A DNA stretch of 64,000 nt from Pseudomonadota bacterium (GTDB lineage: Bacteria; Pseudomonadota; Gammaproteobacteria; Steroidobacterales; Woeseiaceae), in NCBI GenBank assembly GCA_022563195.1, contig JADFNV010000005.1:37670-101669 (forward strand). Direction: 5' to 3'. Positions 44,108 through 52,552 of this stretch are shown one piece after another (the first letter of the stretch is position 1; every line of letters begins with the position of its first letter). The notes under the pieces were generated by a model. The model was not told the DNA's origin. It was given only the letters and a program-made list of their open reading frames with translations, and ran no database searches. A program made the translations under genes and the position numbers.

Positions 44108-45256
44108 ATGCTTCTGAAGCAACTGCTACAACAGCCGCAAACCTCCTCGAAGTTGTTCGTCTGTGACCCATTTCGCGAGCCGGACCACGAGGAATTGGTC
44201 AAAGAGGTCATCGGCCTGGCGAATGCCGACGTTGACGGCCCCCGGTACATCCTCTTTGGGGTCAATGCGGGCGCCATGGAAGGCAGCGGCTACGTCGGTA
44301 TCGCCGACAGCGCCATGGCCAATCTAAAAAAAGCCCATCGGCTGATGTCCTCGATGATCGAACCGGTTCTGCACCTGGCGTTCATCTACGACAAAATCAA
44401 CAGCAAGCTCGTTGGCGCCCTTGAAATTGACGGTTGTGATGAGGGGCCCTATGTCGTCGGTCAGGATTTTTCCGAAGAGCTGTCGCGCGGTCGGTGCTGG
44501 ATCCGGGAAGGCCGCGAACTTCGCGCCGTCCATCAATCCGACCTGGCTTCAAAAAGCACACCCGCAGCGTCCGGGCCGCACAAGTTGATCGAAGCACCGC
44601 AGTTAAAAGTGGGTTTCAATGATCAGGCCGACTGCAAGTTGCTCGAGATGACCGTGCCGGACACGTCTGATCCACCGTTTGGCGGAGAAAAACAAAAGTT
44701 CAAGAAGTCTTTGAACCTGAAGCAGACGATCAAAAATGTTGTCGAGACGGTAACCGTTCAAATCTTGCGCCTTGGAAAGACGCAAAATACGACTGCGTCA
44801 ACCGATATGTTCAGCGAAACCGAGACAATATTTTCCGGCGCCGCTGACCACTACTATTTCGAAGAAAAAGCACTGCAATTGAATCTTTGTGTTTGCAACG
44901 AGGGTACGGAGAGCATCGAAGATGTGAGCATTGAACTCGGCTTCCCGCGAATTTCGGACTTCGAAATAGCCGATCACTTATACCTCAGTCCGTTTGACAA
45001 ACGCTCTTCGAATGAGATCAAGAATCTCGGCTACCCGAACGTAGAGGTCCTTGCCAAAGCAATCATGGTGCGAAGTTCATTGGATGTTCTAAATCCTGGC
45101 AGCCCGGTAAACGCGTTCAGATACGCGCTGCGTATGGCGGTGGGGCCCGGCATGCAGAAAAAGAAAATAGCGATCGTCTACAAGCTGCGTTGGCAAAACG
45201 AGGAAGTTATCGGTCAAGGACGCTTGAAGATCCAATTCGGCGAGATATCTGCCTGA
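44108..45256 (+). CDS. Schlafen/AlbA_2-type domain protein with novel C-terminal region
   Basis: A 382-residue protein. The first 140 residues look like the AlbA_2 (Schlafen AAA-4) divergent fold: KLFVCDPFREPDHEELVKEVIGLANAD, PRYILFGVNAG, LVGALEIDGCDEGPYVVGQDF and GRCWIREGRELRAV. This domain often occurs in transcription factors and defence-related proteins; here neither a helix-turn-helix nor a nuclease motif is seen. Residues 145-380 are mostly beta strands with no family known to me (LNLCVCNEGTESIEDVSIELGFPRI looks like an immunoglobulin-type beta-sandwich). No signal peptide. It has no operon partner; it is convergent with the molybdenum hydroxylase operon. Confidence 0.65.
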   Translation: MLLKQLLQQPQTSSKLFVCDPFREPDHEELVKEVIGLANADVDGPRYILFGVNAGAMEGSGYVGIADSAMANLKKAHRLMSSMIEPVLHLAFIYDKINSKLVGALEIDGCDEGPYVVGQDFSEELSRGRCWIREGRELRAVHQSDLASKSTPAASGPHKLIEAPQLKVGFNDQADCKLLEMTVPDTSDPPFGGEKQKFKKSLNLKQTIKNVVETVTVQILRLGKTQNTTASTDMFSETETIFSGAADHYYFEEKALQLNLCVCNEGTESIEDVSIELGFPRISDFEIADHLYLSPFDKRSSNEIKNLGYPNVEVLAKAIMVRSSLDVLNPGSPVNAFRYALRMAVGPGMQKKKIAIVYKLRWQNEEVIGQGRLKIQFGEISA

Positions 45257-45270
45257 ACAAGCGTTCAAAT

Positions 45271-47529
45271 CTAGCCTTTCAACACCCGCTCCGCCGTCAT
45301 CGGTAACTCGTAAAGCGGCCTATCTATTGCATCCAGTATGGCGTTGCGAATAGCCGGGGCGGTAGGAATGATCGGTGATTCCGCGATGCCTTTGGCGCCG
45401 AGTGGCGCACCCGACGGTTCAGGTATTTCCAGCACCACCATTTCCATTTCCGGCATGTCGAACGCCATTGGAATCACGTAATTCTCCAGCGATGGATTCT
45501 GTGTGCGGCCTTCTTTAACGATGAGTTCCTCGCTCAATGCATAGCCGATGCCTTGTGCGACACCGCCCTCGATCTGCCCGAAAACGCCACCTGGATTGAT
45601 CATCTTCCCCGCATCGTGAACGGCGATGAGCCTTTCGACAGTGACCTGGCCGGTTTCGCAGTCAACCAGCACCTGTGCGATCTGCGTGCAGAATTGAAAA
45701 ACTTCCTGGCTGAAGCGGTAACCGTTCTTGGGAAATTCGGTTGGGTACTCGAAGTGCACGAGGCTCTCGGCACGCAGGGGTTTGCCCCAGTTGCTGCAAC
45801 GCAGCGCGAGATCCTTGACGGACATCTCGTGTGGTTCGCCATCGACAGTAAGATAGCCCGCTTTCAGATCGAGCCGGTCCTTGTCAATTTTCATTTTGCC
45901 GGCCGCCATCGTCAGCAAGGTGTCGCGAATCGTGTCGGCCGCCTCAAGTACGGCGTTGCCCGACACCATGGCTTGTCGGCTGGCGCAGGATGGTCCCGCA
46001 TCGGGCGCTTTGGACGTATCCGCCCTGACGACCCGGATGTCGGCCATGGGCACACCCAGTCTCTCGGCTGCGAGTTGTGCCATCACGGTGATGATGCCCT
46101 GGCCCATGTCGGCGGCGCCGCTTTGCAGGACCACGGATCCATCGCGATGCATTTGCAAAACCACGCCGGCATGATCGGCCAGTCCGCGCCCGAGTCCTGA
46201 GCCTTTGAGGATCGTCGCCATGCCGACACCGCGGCGCAGATGGGGGGCCGGTCGACGTTCGATTTGATCGCGATGTTCCCAGTCGATCATCGCCGCAGCT
46301 TTCCTGAGGGAGGCCTTCATCGCCGAACCTTCCCGTATCACAACGCCCGTGTACATTTTGGTGCCGGTCTCTACGCCGTTCGCTAAGCGTATTTCTAAAG
46401 GATCCATGCCCAGTTTGCGTGCCAGGTCGTCCATCTGCGATTCGTACACGAACGCGGCCTGCGGCGCACCGAAACCGCGGAACGCACCCGTGATGGGATT
46501 GTTGGTGCGCACGCCGATCTTCTCGACTTCGAGATTCTGCACTTTGTACGGTCCGCCGATGAACTCACCGAATTTGTTGAGTACTTCATGCGTTGCGTTG
46601 GTGTACGGACCCGCGTCAGCAATCGCCCTGGCTTTGACGGCGACGAGCTTGCCGTCTTTCGTGGCCGCCGTCGTGTACTCAACGATGAACGGATGACGCT
46701 TCACATGCGTCAGCATCGATTCCCTGCGTTCGCGGATGAGGTGCACGGGACGCTGTGCCGCATGGGCCAGGAGCCCTGCGTGTATTTGCACATGCGCTTC
46801 GTCCTTGGCGCCGAAAGCACCGCCTATATAAGGTGTAATGACGCGTACTTTGCTCTCCGGCATGGCCAGTGCCCGCGCGATCTGCATCCTGTCCCGGTGC
46901 GGCGCCTGGCAGGAGGAATAGACCGTGATTCCGCCTTCGGAATCAACGAGTCCAACGCCGCCTTCGGTCTCGAGGAATGCCTGTTCAGCCCATTGCGTGC
47001 GATAGGTGTTCTCGATCACGATATCTGCAGACGCGATCGCCGCCTCGACATCGCCCGCCCGGAACGTCTGTCTCATCATGACGTTGTCTTCGCCCGGCAC
47101 GATCTGATCGGCGCCCGGCTGCATGGCCTCAAGCGGATCGAAAATGCCCGGCAACTCTTCGTATTCGACCTCGATCGCCGCCAACGCCGCATCGGCCGTC
47201 CGCTCATCCACGGCCGCCACGGCGGCGACGGCATCTCCCTGGAAACGTACCTCGTCGACAACCAATAGTGGCTGGTCCGGCACCGCATACAGGTAACTGT
47301 TCTCTCCGGGAATATCGGCATGGGTGATTACCGCGAACACGCCTGGAATTTTTCTGGCCTTGCCGACGTCGAGTTTCACAACACGCGCCCGCGCATACGG
47401 ACTGTACAAAAGCTTGCCGCAAAGCAATCCCGGCAACTCTATGTCCGGACAGTAGCGGGCTTTGCCGGTCACGATCTCTTCCGCGCCCGGTGCGGCGACC
47501 CACTGACCGACGACCGATGTTTCAGTCAT
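45271..47529 (-). CDS. Xanthine dehydrogenase family molybdenum-binding subunit
   Basis: The ATG at 47529 overlaps the stop of the iron-sulfur subunit gene; 752 residues. It is the large subunit of a CO dehydrogenase/xanthine oxidase-type hydroxylase: GKARYCPDIELPGLL at the start, GGAFGAKDE, the active-site loop GAFRGFGAPQAAF, GAADMGQGI and near the C-terminus PLGAKGIAESP with the conserved Glu (KGIAE) that activates water. The loop is not the AYxCSFR of form I CO dehydrogenase, so a CO substrate is unlikely; aldehydes, N-heterocycles or aromatic acids fit better. Maturation factors are not encoded nearby. Confidence 0.9.
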   Translation of the reverse strand: MTETSVVGQWVAAPGAEEIVTGKARYCPDIELPGLLCGKLLYSPYARARVVKLDVGKARKIPGVFAVITHADIPGENSYLYAVPDQPLLVVDEVRFQGDAVAAVAAVDERTADAALAAIEVEYEELPGIFDPLEAMQPGADQIVPGEDNVMMRQTFRAGDVEAAIASADIVIENTYRTQWAEQAFLETEGGVGLVDSEGGITVYSSCQAPHRDRMQIARALAMPESKVRVITPYIGGAFGAKDEAHVQIHAGLLAHAAQRPVHLIRERRESMLTHVKRHPFIVEYTTAATKDGKLVAVKARAIADAGPYTNATHEVLNKFGEFIGGPYKVQNLEVEKIGVRTNNPITGAFRGFGAPQAAFVYESQMDDLARKLGMDPLEIRLANGVETGTKMYTGVVIREGSAMKASLRKAAAMIDWEHRDQIERRPAPHLRRGVGMATILKGSGLGRGLADHAGVVLQMHRDGSVVLQSGAADMGQGIITVMAQLAAERLGVPMADIRVVRADTSKAPDAGPSCASRQAMVSGNAVLEAADTIRDTLLTMAAGKMKIDKDRLDLKAGYLTVDGEPHEMSVKDLALRCSNWGKPLRAESLVHFEYPTEFPKNGYRFSQEVFQFCTQIAQVLVDCETGQVTVERLIAVHDAGKMINPGGVFGQIEGGVAQGIGYALSEELIVKEGRTQNPSLENYVIPMAFDMPEMEMVVLEIPEPSGAPLGAKGIAESPIIPTAPAIRNAILDAIDRPLYELPMTAERVLKG

Positions 47530-48019
47530 TACCCGCGCCTCCGTTCGCGGCCCGCATTTCCGCCGCGGCCTGCTGCACCGCCGTAACCACGGCCTGGTAG
47601 CCCGTGCAACGACAGAAATTGCCCGCAATCGCAGTCAAAATGTCGTCGCGCGTCGGGTTGTCGTTCGACTCGAGTAATGCATAACAGGAAATGAGCATCC
47701 CCGGCGTGCAGAAGCCGCATTGAAAAGCCCAGGTCTCGCCGAAAAGACGCTGCACCGGGTGCAATTGCCCGTCTTTGGCAATGCCTTCGATAGTCAGGAC
47801 GGAAGACCCATCCGCCTGCGGTCCCAGCACCATGCAGGAGTTCACGGGCTTGCCGTCGAGCAGCACCACACAGGCGCCGCAGTCGCCGGAACTGCAGCCA
47901 TCCTTGGTACCTGTGAGTCCCAGGTTCTGTCGCAGTATATAAAGGAGTGTTTTGCCGGGTTCCGCGGTAAGCTGCTCGATCTTGCCGTTCACTTCGAACT
48001 CGAACACCATCTCAGCCAT
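47522..48019 (-). CDS. [2Fe-2S] subunit of the molybdenum hydroxylase
   Basis: Start at ATG 48019, overlapping the stop of the FAD subunit gene; 165 residues. The N-terminal plant-ferredoxin-like cluster motif is GCSSGDCGACVVLLDGKPVNSC, and the C-terminal helical cluster motif is CGFCTPGMLISC with CRCTGYQ. All eight cysteines are present, so both clusters should form. It carries electrons from the molybdenum centre to the FAD subunit. Confidence 0.93.
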   Translation of the reverse strand: MAEMVFEFEVNGKIEQLTAEPGKTLLYILRQNLGLTGTKDGCSSGDCGACVVLLDGKPVNSCMVLGPQADGSSVLTIEGIAKDGQLHPVQRLFGETWAFQCGFCTPGMLISCYALLESNDNPTRDDILTAIAGNFCRCTGYQAVVTAVQQAAAEMRAANGGAGND

Positions 48020-48890
48020 CAGCGGCACTCCCTCGCAGCTCGTCCCAGGTAGCAAATAATGCGCGTCGAACCAGGACCGCCGTCATCTGCAGACGGTAGC
48101 TATCCGACGCACGCACATCCGAGATTGGTGTGATCTCCTCCTGTGCCTTACTCGCGGCCGCAAGAAATACCTGCTCCGACGGTTCCTCGCCCACGAGAAT
48201 CTGCTCGGCGGCGGCCACACGATACGGCGTCGGCGCCACAGAACCCAACACGATGCGCGCCACGCTGATCGCGCCAGACTCATCGATCGAAAGCCTGGCC
48301 GCCACGTTGACCTGGGAAATCGCCATCGAGCGTCGCTGCCCGAGCTTGATGAATGCTGCGGCCGAATGCGCTGGCATCAGCGGCAGCCGGATTTCGGTCA
48401 AAATCTCATCAGGCTCCATCACGCTCTGACCCGGCCCGACAAAGAATTCCACCAATGGTAAAACGCGCTCGCCGGTGATTGAACTCAACGCGATATTGGC
48501 GTCGTAGGCAATCAGGGGCGGCACGAGATCCGCCGCGGGAGAGGCATTGACAATATTGCCGCCCAGCGTACCGCGGTTGCGAATGGGCGGCCCGGCAAAT
48601 TCGCGACATGCCGCCGGCATAGCCGGAAACAGGCTGGCCATATCGGCACTGGTGAGCAGCTGCTCCAGGGTCACGTAGGCACCTATGTGCATTGTATTGG
48701 CGGTCATGGACATGCTGTCGAGCGAAATGCGGCGCAGATCAATTAATAGCGCAGGTGAGAGGACTTTGTCGCGCATTCTGAGGATCAGGTCTGTGCCCCC
48801 CGCTATCACTCTCGCGTCAGCCCCATGCTCCTGCTTCAGCTGCAGGGCATCCGCAAGCGATGTTGGCGCAATGTACTCGTGAACGGGCAT
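48012..48890 (-). CDS. FAD-binding subunit of the molybdenum hydroxylase
   Basis: A 292-residue CoxM-type protein. The FAD-binding motifs are VIAGGTDLILRMRD and, in the second part, NRGTLGGNIVNASPAADLVPPLIA, the typical TxGGN pattern. The C-terminal CO-dehydrogenase flavoprotein domain carries FIKLGQRRSMAISQVNVAARL. First gene of the operon: FAD, iron-sulfur and molybdenum subunits follow with overlaps of eight bases each. The divergent aldehyde dehydrogenase gene shares the 126-bp promoter region. Confidence 0.92.
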   Translation of the reverse strand: MPVHEYIAPTSLADALQLKQEHGADARVIAGGTDLILRMRDKVLSPALLIDLRRISLDSMSMTANTMHIGAYVTLEQLLTSADMASLFPAMPAACREFAGPPIRNRGTLGGNIVNASPAADLVPPLIAYDANIALSSITGERVLPLVEFFVGPGQSVMEPDEILTEIRLPLMPAHSAAAFIKLGQRRSMAISQVNVAARLSIDESGAISVARIVLGSVAPTPYRVAAAEQILVGEEPSEQVFLAAASKAQEEITPISDVRASDSYRLQMTAVLVRRALFATWDELRGSAADG

Positions 48891-49016
48891 GCAGACTTAG
48901 TGCATTCTTTCGCGTCGCATGTCAAGCCATTGATTGTCGTGACCGCCCGACGCCGATTAGCCCTCCACACCGCTCGCGCATGGCACAATGGGTAATTCGC
49001 AACACGAGGCCTTCCC

Positions 49017-50480
49017 ATGGTTGCTGACAGCGAAGTCGTCCCTTCAGCTGATGCCGCCGTAATTGAGCGCTTGCATCGCGTCTTCGAGGCACAGAGGCGG
49101 TCTTTTGAAGCTGACACTGATGCCGATCTCAAGACCCGTACCGATCGCATCAGTCGTGTTATCGCGATGGTGGTCAAGCATGCGGACCGTTTTGCCGCAG
49201 CCACGCACGCCGATTACGGTTCCAGGGACCCGCTGCTCGCCAAAGCCATTGATATGGTTAGCCTTGTCGATGGGCTTAAGCACGATCGCAAAACCGTCGC
49301 CCGCTTCAAACGCGGCGAGCGCCGTGCATCGGCGTTTCCACTCGGCCTGCTCGGCGGCAGATCACGAATTCACTACGAGCCGCTTGGTGTTATCGGCAAT
49401 ATCTCGCCGTGGAATTTCCCCATTTCTTTGTCTTTTTCGATGCTAGGCGCGGCCTTTGGCGCCGGTAATCGCGTCATGATCAAGCCCTCCGACCAGACAA
49501 TGCAAACGTCGCAGGCGATCGAAGCAGCGATACGCGAATATTTCGATGAGACCGAGCTTGCCGCTTTCGCCGGCGGCCTGGATCTTGCCGTTGCGTTCCC
49601 GAAGTTGCCCTTCGACCACCTGATGTTCACAGGCTCCCCGGCCCTGGCGCGCATCATCTGCGCCGAAGCCGCGAAAAACCTGACGCCCGTCACGCTGGAA
49701 CTCGGCGGCAAGTCACCCGTCATCATCAGTCGCACGGCCGATATCCGTGAAGCTGCGAGGCGCATCATGTGGGGCAAGGTCTTGAATGGCGGGCAAGTCT
49801 GTCTCGCACCCGATTATGCCCTGGTTCCGGCCGGGTGCGAGTCTGAGTTCGTCGACGCCGCGAGCAACGTCGTCAAAAAAATGTTCCCGACGATGCTGGA
49901 TAACGATCAATACGTGAGCTTCGTCAATGATCGGCATTTCGAACGCGTCAAGGGCTATCTCGACGACGCGCGGGCGAAAGGCGCGCAGATTGTCGAGGTC
50001 AATCCGGCCAACGAAGAGTTCCCGGATGCATCGCGCAAGATGCCGGTCACGTTCGTGCTCGGTGTGACCGATGACATGGTCATTGTGCGGGAGGAAATAT
50101 TCGGGCCCGTGCTCCTGATCAGGACCTATACCGATTTTGCCGACGCCATCGACACCATCAACTCGGGACATAAGCCGCTGGCGCTCTATTATTTCGGTAA
50201 GGACAATAAGGAGTGGCGCACGGTCCTCGAGGAAACCTCATCAGGCGGCGCCGTGCGCAATGATGTCATCGTGCACGTCATGCAACATGACCTGCCCTTC
50301 GGCGGTGTCGGCAATTCGGGTACTGGCCGCTACCACGGCATCGAAGGCTTCCACCGCTTCTCGAACGTGCGCAGTATTTACGAGCAAAGCAACTTCGCAG
50401 CAAAAGCTCTGCGGCTGGCGCTGAACTTTCCAATGCAGAACTTGCACCGCAAGATCGTTAAGACCAAGCTACAAAAATAG
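49017..50480 (+). CDS. Coniferyl aldehyde dehydrogenase-type aldehyde dehydrogenase
   Basis: A 487-residue aldehyde dehydrogenase of the class 3-like coniferyl aldehyde dehydrogenase (CalB) branch. GVIGNISPWNFPISLSF and ELGGKSPVII (catalytic Glu) are standard; the catalytic Cys lies in GGQVCLAPDYALV, the family pattern for this branch. Near the C-terminus LPFGGVGNSGTGRYHGIEGFHRFS is typical. It oxidises aldehydes to acids with NAD(P). Divergent from the molybdenum hydroxylase and upstream of the MAPEG gene by 20 bases. GAGG lies before the ATG. Confidence 0.9.
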   Translation: MVADSEVVPSADAAVIERLHRVFEAQRRSFEADTDADLKTRTDRISRVIAMVVKHADRFAAATHADYGSRDPLLAKAIDMVSLVDGLKHDRKTVARFKRGERRASAFPLGLLGGRSRIHYEPLGVIGNISPWNFPISLSFSMLGAAFGAGNRVMIKPSDQTMQTSQAIEAAIREYFDETELAAFAGGLDLAVAFPKLPFDHLMFTGSPALARIICAEAAKNLTPVTLELGGKSPVIISRTADIREAARRIMWGKVLNGGQVCLAPDYALVPAGCESEFVDAASNVVKKMFPTMLDNDQYVSFVNDRHFERVKGYLDDARAKGAQIVEVNPANEEFPDASRKMPVTFVLGVTDDMVIVREEIFGPVLLIRTYTDFADAIDTINSGHKPLALYYFGKDNKEWRTVLEETSSGGAVRNDVIVHVMQHDLPFGGVGNSGTGRYHGIEGFHRFSNVRSIYEQSNFAAKALRLALNFPMQNLHRKIVKTKLQK

Positions 50481-50500
50481 AACAACAAGAGGGGAACCCC

Positions 50501-50908
50501 ATGCAATTACCTATCACCGCGCTATATGCGGGGATCCTGACAATTTTCGCCCTGGTATTGAGTTTCCAGGCAGGCAGCTTTCGCGGCAAGTCCGGAATTT
50601 CTCTGCTGTTTGGCGACCCACCGAACATGGAACTCGTCCAGAAAGTCCGTGTACATCAGAATTTTCTCGAGTATGTGCCGATGATCGTGATCCTCATGGC
50701 CGTGATCGAACTCAACGGCGGATCGATTACGTTTCTGCACGCTATCGGGGCTTTATTGATCGTTGCGAGAATTGCGCACGCGCTAGGGCTCAAACACGAG
50801 ACGATGAGTCATCCGGGTCGGCTCATCGGCGCCGGTGGTACGGCGTTGATTACTCTCGTCACGGGCGTCTACACGTTGTGGATGGTTAGCGGGACCATGA
50901 TGGGCTGA
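50501..50908 (+). CDS. MAPEG family membrane protein
   Basis: A 135-residue protein with four membrane helices (about 5-23, 48-68, 73-93 and 108-130). It has FRGKSGISLLFGDPPNMELVQKVRVHQNFLEYVPMIVILMAVIE reading through the family glutathione-binding region RVHxNxxEYxP and then ARIAHALGL. MAPEG enzymes are glutathione transferases or isomerases in the membrane. With AGAGGGGA before the ATG and 20 bases from the aldehyde dehydrogenase gene, it is likely co-transcribed with it; a shared role in handling reactive aldehydes is an inference. Confidence 0.87.
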   Translation: MQLPITALYAGILTIFALVLSFQAGSFRGKSGISLLFGDPPNMELVQKVRVHQNFLEYVPMIVILMAVIELNGGSITFLHAIGALLIVARIAHALGLKHETMSHPGRLIGAGGTALITLVTGVYTLWMVSGTMMG

Positions 50909-50933
50909 GATCGCTCTGTCGCGCAGAGCGATC
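50909..50933. terminator. Bidirectional hairpin between convergent genes
   Basis: GATCGCTCTG-TCGCG-CAGAGCGATC is a perfect 10-bp stem with a five-base loop, directly after the MAPEG stop and reaching into the stop codon of the convergent Rieske-glutamate synthase gene. There is no T run on either side, so termination strength is uncertain, but the position between two convergent stops is typical. Confidence 0.6.
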
Positions 50934-52545
50934 AGGGACCATTGACGCCGCCATAGGCGATGCCGGTCAAGCTCGCCATATCGGTCTTGAAGGTTGTCAG
51001 GTCATCGACGGTGAAGTCCTGCAGGTGATCGTGACCTGCGGCCCTGGCCAATACGGTCATGAGTTCGACCGACGCTGCGAAGAATCGCGCCAGGCGTTCG
51101 GCCGCGAGATCAACGGGTAACCGCGCACGCAAATGCGGTTTCTGCGTTGCAATGCCGACCGGACAGTTGTTGGTGTGGCAGGCACGCATGCCGATGCATC
51201 CGATAGCCTGGATGGCCGCATTCGACACGGCAATGGCATCCGCACCGAGTGCCATCGCCTTGGCGAAGTCAGCCGGGGTTCGCAATCCGCCCGTGATGAC
51301 CAGCGTCACGCCTTTGGCGTCACTCGAATCGAGATGCCGCCGCGCGCGAGCTAACGCGGGAATCGTCGGTACAGAAATGTTGTCGCGGAAAATCAGCGGT
51401 GCGGCGCCCGTGCCACCGCCGCGACCATCGAGAATGATGTAGTCGACACCAATCTCGAGGGCGGCGTCGATATCTTTCTCGATGTGCTGTGCCGACAGTT
51501 TGAAACCAATTGGAATGCCCCCCGTCTTGTCGCGAACCTCGGCGGCAAAGTCCCGGTACTGACTGAGTTCGGTCCAGTCCGGAAAATGCGCTGGCGATAT
51601 TGCAGGCTCACCTTCCGGCAGGTTACGCACCGCCGCGATCTTGCCTTTGACCTTCGGCCCGGGCAGATGGCCGCCCGTGCCCGTCTTGGCGCCCTGCCCG
51701 CCCTTGAAGTGAAACGCCTGGGTCTTCTGCACCTTGTCCCACGAGAAGCCGAAACGTGCCGACGCCAGTTCGTAAAAGTAACGCGAGTTGGCGGCCTGTT
51801 CTTCGGGCAACATGCCGCCCTCGCCCGAACAAATGCCCGTGCCGGCCAACTCGGCGCCTTTCGACAGCGCGACCTTGGCCTCTTCGGACAATGCACCGAA
51901 ACTCATGTCCGATACGAACAACGGGATGTCGAGCACAAGCGGTTTGGCGGCATTACCCCCGATCACAACATCGGTACCAACCGGCTCTTCGTCGAGCAAC
52001 GGCAGCTTGTGCAGTTGGCCGACGACGAACTGGATGTCGTCCCACTTGGGCAGAAGATTTCGGGATACACCCATGGCCGCGGCCTGGCCATGGTGCCCGA
52101 CCTTGCTCAAGCCGTCGGTCGCCAGGTTGCGAATGAACTTGACGTAGGGCTCGTCTGGCGTGCCCGAGTGATCCTGGTATACACCCTGGTAGGCATCGCG
52201 CTGGTACGGTTGCGGATGCGCCTTCGCCCAGGCCGATATTTCATCCGCGTCGACGAGCACCTTGCCGCCTTCAATCCAGGCATTGAATTTCGCCAGCGTT
52301 TCCGAGTGCTTGTATTCGCTAACGCCCGTATCGAGCCGGTAGTCCCAGAAATGCACGCCGCAAATCAGGTTATCGCCCTTGACGAAACCATCGGCCATCA
52401 ATGCGCCGCGGTGCGCGCAGCGACCGTACATGACCGACACCGCATCATCCAGACGCACGATGACGAGATCGACGTCACCGACAAGCGCATGTTGCGGCCT
52501 ACGATCTTCGAGTTTTTCCCAATCGGCAATCTCGGTTTTATTCAT
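50932..52545 (-). CDS. Rieske [2Fe-2S] domain fused to a glutamate synthase FMN domain
   Basis: A 537-residue fusion. Residues about 1-110 form a Rieske domain with both ligand pairs: Cys43/His45 (CAHRGALMADG) and Cys62/His65 (CGVHFWDYR). Residues about 130-530 are the synthase domain of GltB: FVSDMSFGALSEEAKVALSKGAEL, GICSGEGGMLPEE, FKGGQGAKTGTGGHLPG, VITGGLRTPADFAKAMALGADAI and a [3Fe-4S] Cys triad in CIGMRACHTNNCPVGIATQ. No glutaminase domain is encoded. The Rieske centre might take the place of the reductase subunit as electron source for FMN. Last gene of the operon with the ABC exporter, eight bases after the permease stop. Confidence 0.88.
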   Translation of the reverse strand: MNKTEIADWEKLEDRRPQHALVGDVDLVIVRLDDAVSVMYGRCAHRGALMADGFVKGDNLICGVHFWDYRLDTGVSEYKHSETLAKFNAWIEGGKVLVDADEISAWAKAHPQPYQRDAYQGVYQDHSGTPDEPYVKFIRNLATDGLSKVGHHGQAAAMGVSRNLLPKWDDIQFVVGQLHKLPLLDEEPVGTDVVIGGNAAKPLVLDIPLFVSDMSFGALSEEAKVALSKGAELAGTGICSGEGGMLPEEQAANSRYFYELASARFGFSWDKVQKTQAFHFKGGQGAKTGTGGHLPGPKVKGKIAAVRNLPEGEPAISPAHFPDWTELSQYRDFAAEVRDKTGGIPIGFKLSAQHIEKDIDAALEIGVDYIILDGRGGGTGAAPLIFRDNISVPTIPALARARRHLDSSDAKGVTLVITGGLRTPADFAKAMALGADAIAVSNAAIQAIGCIGMRACHTNNCPVGIATQKPHLRARLPVDLAAERLARFFAASVELMTVLARAAGHDHLQDFTVDDLTTFKTDMASLTGIAYGGVNGP

Positions 52546-52552
52546 ATTTAAC

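Noticed and set aside
44108-45256. Part of an anti-phage defence island
   Set aside because: The AlbA_2-like domain is suggestive, but all neighbours are metabolic or signalling genes.
45271-48890. Form I CO dehydrogenase (coxMSL)
   Set aside because: Gene order fits, but the active-site loop GAFRGFGAPQ is of the general xanthine dehydrogenase type.
51484-52551. 355-aa plus-strand ORF
   Set aside because: Antisense shadow of the Rieske-glutamate synthase gene, whose cluster and FMN motifs are intact.
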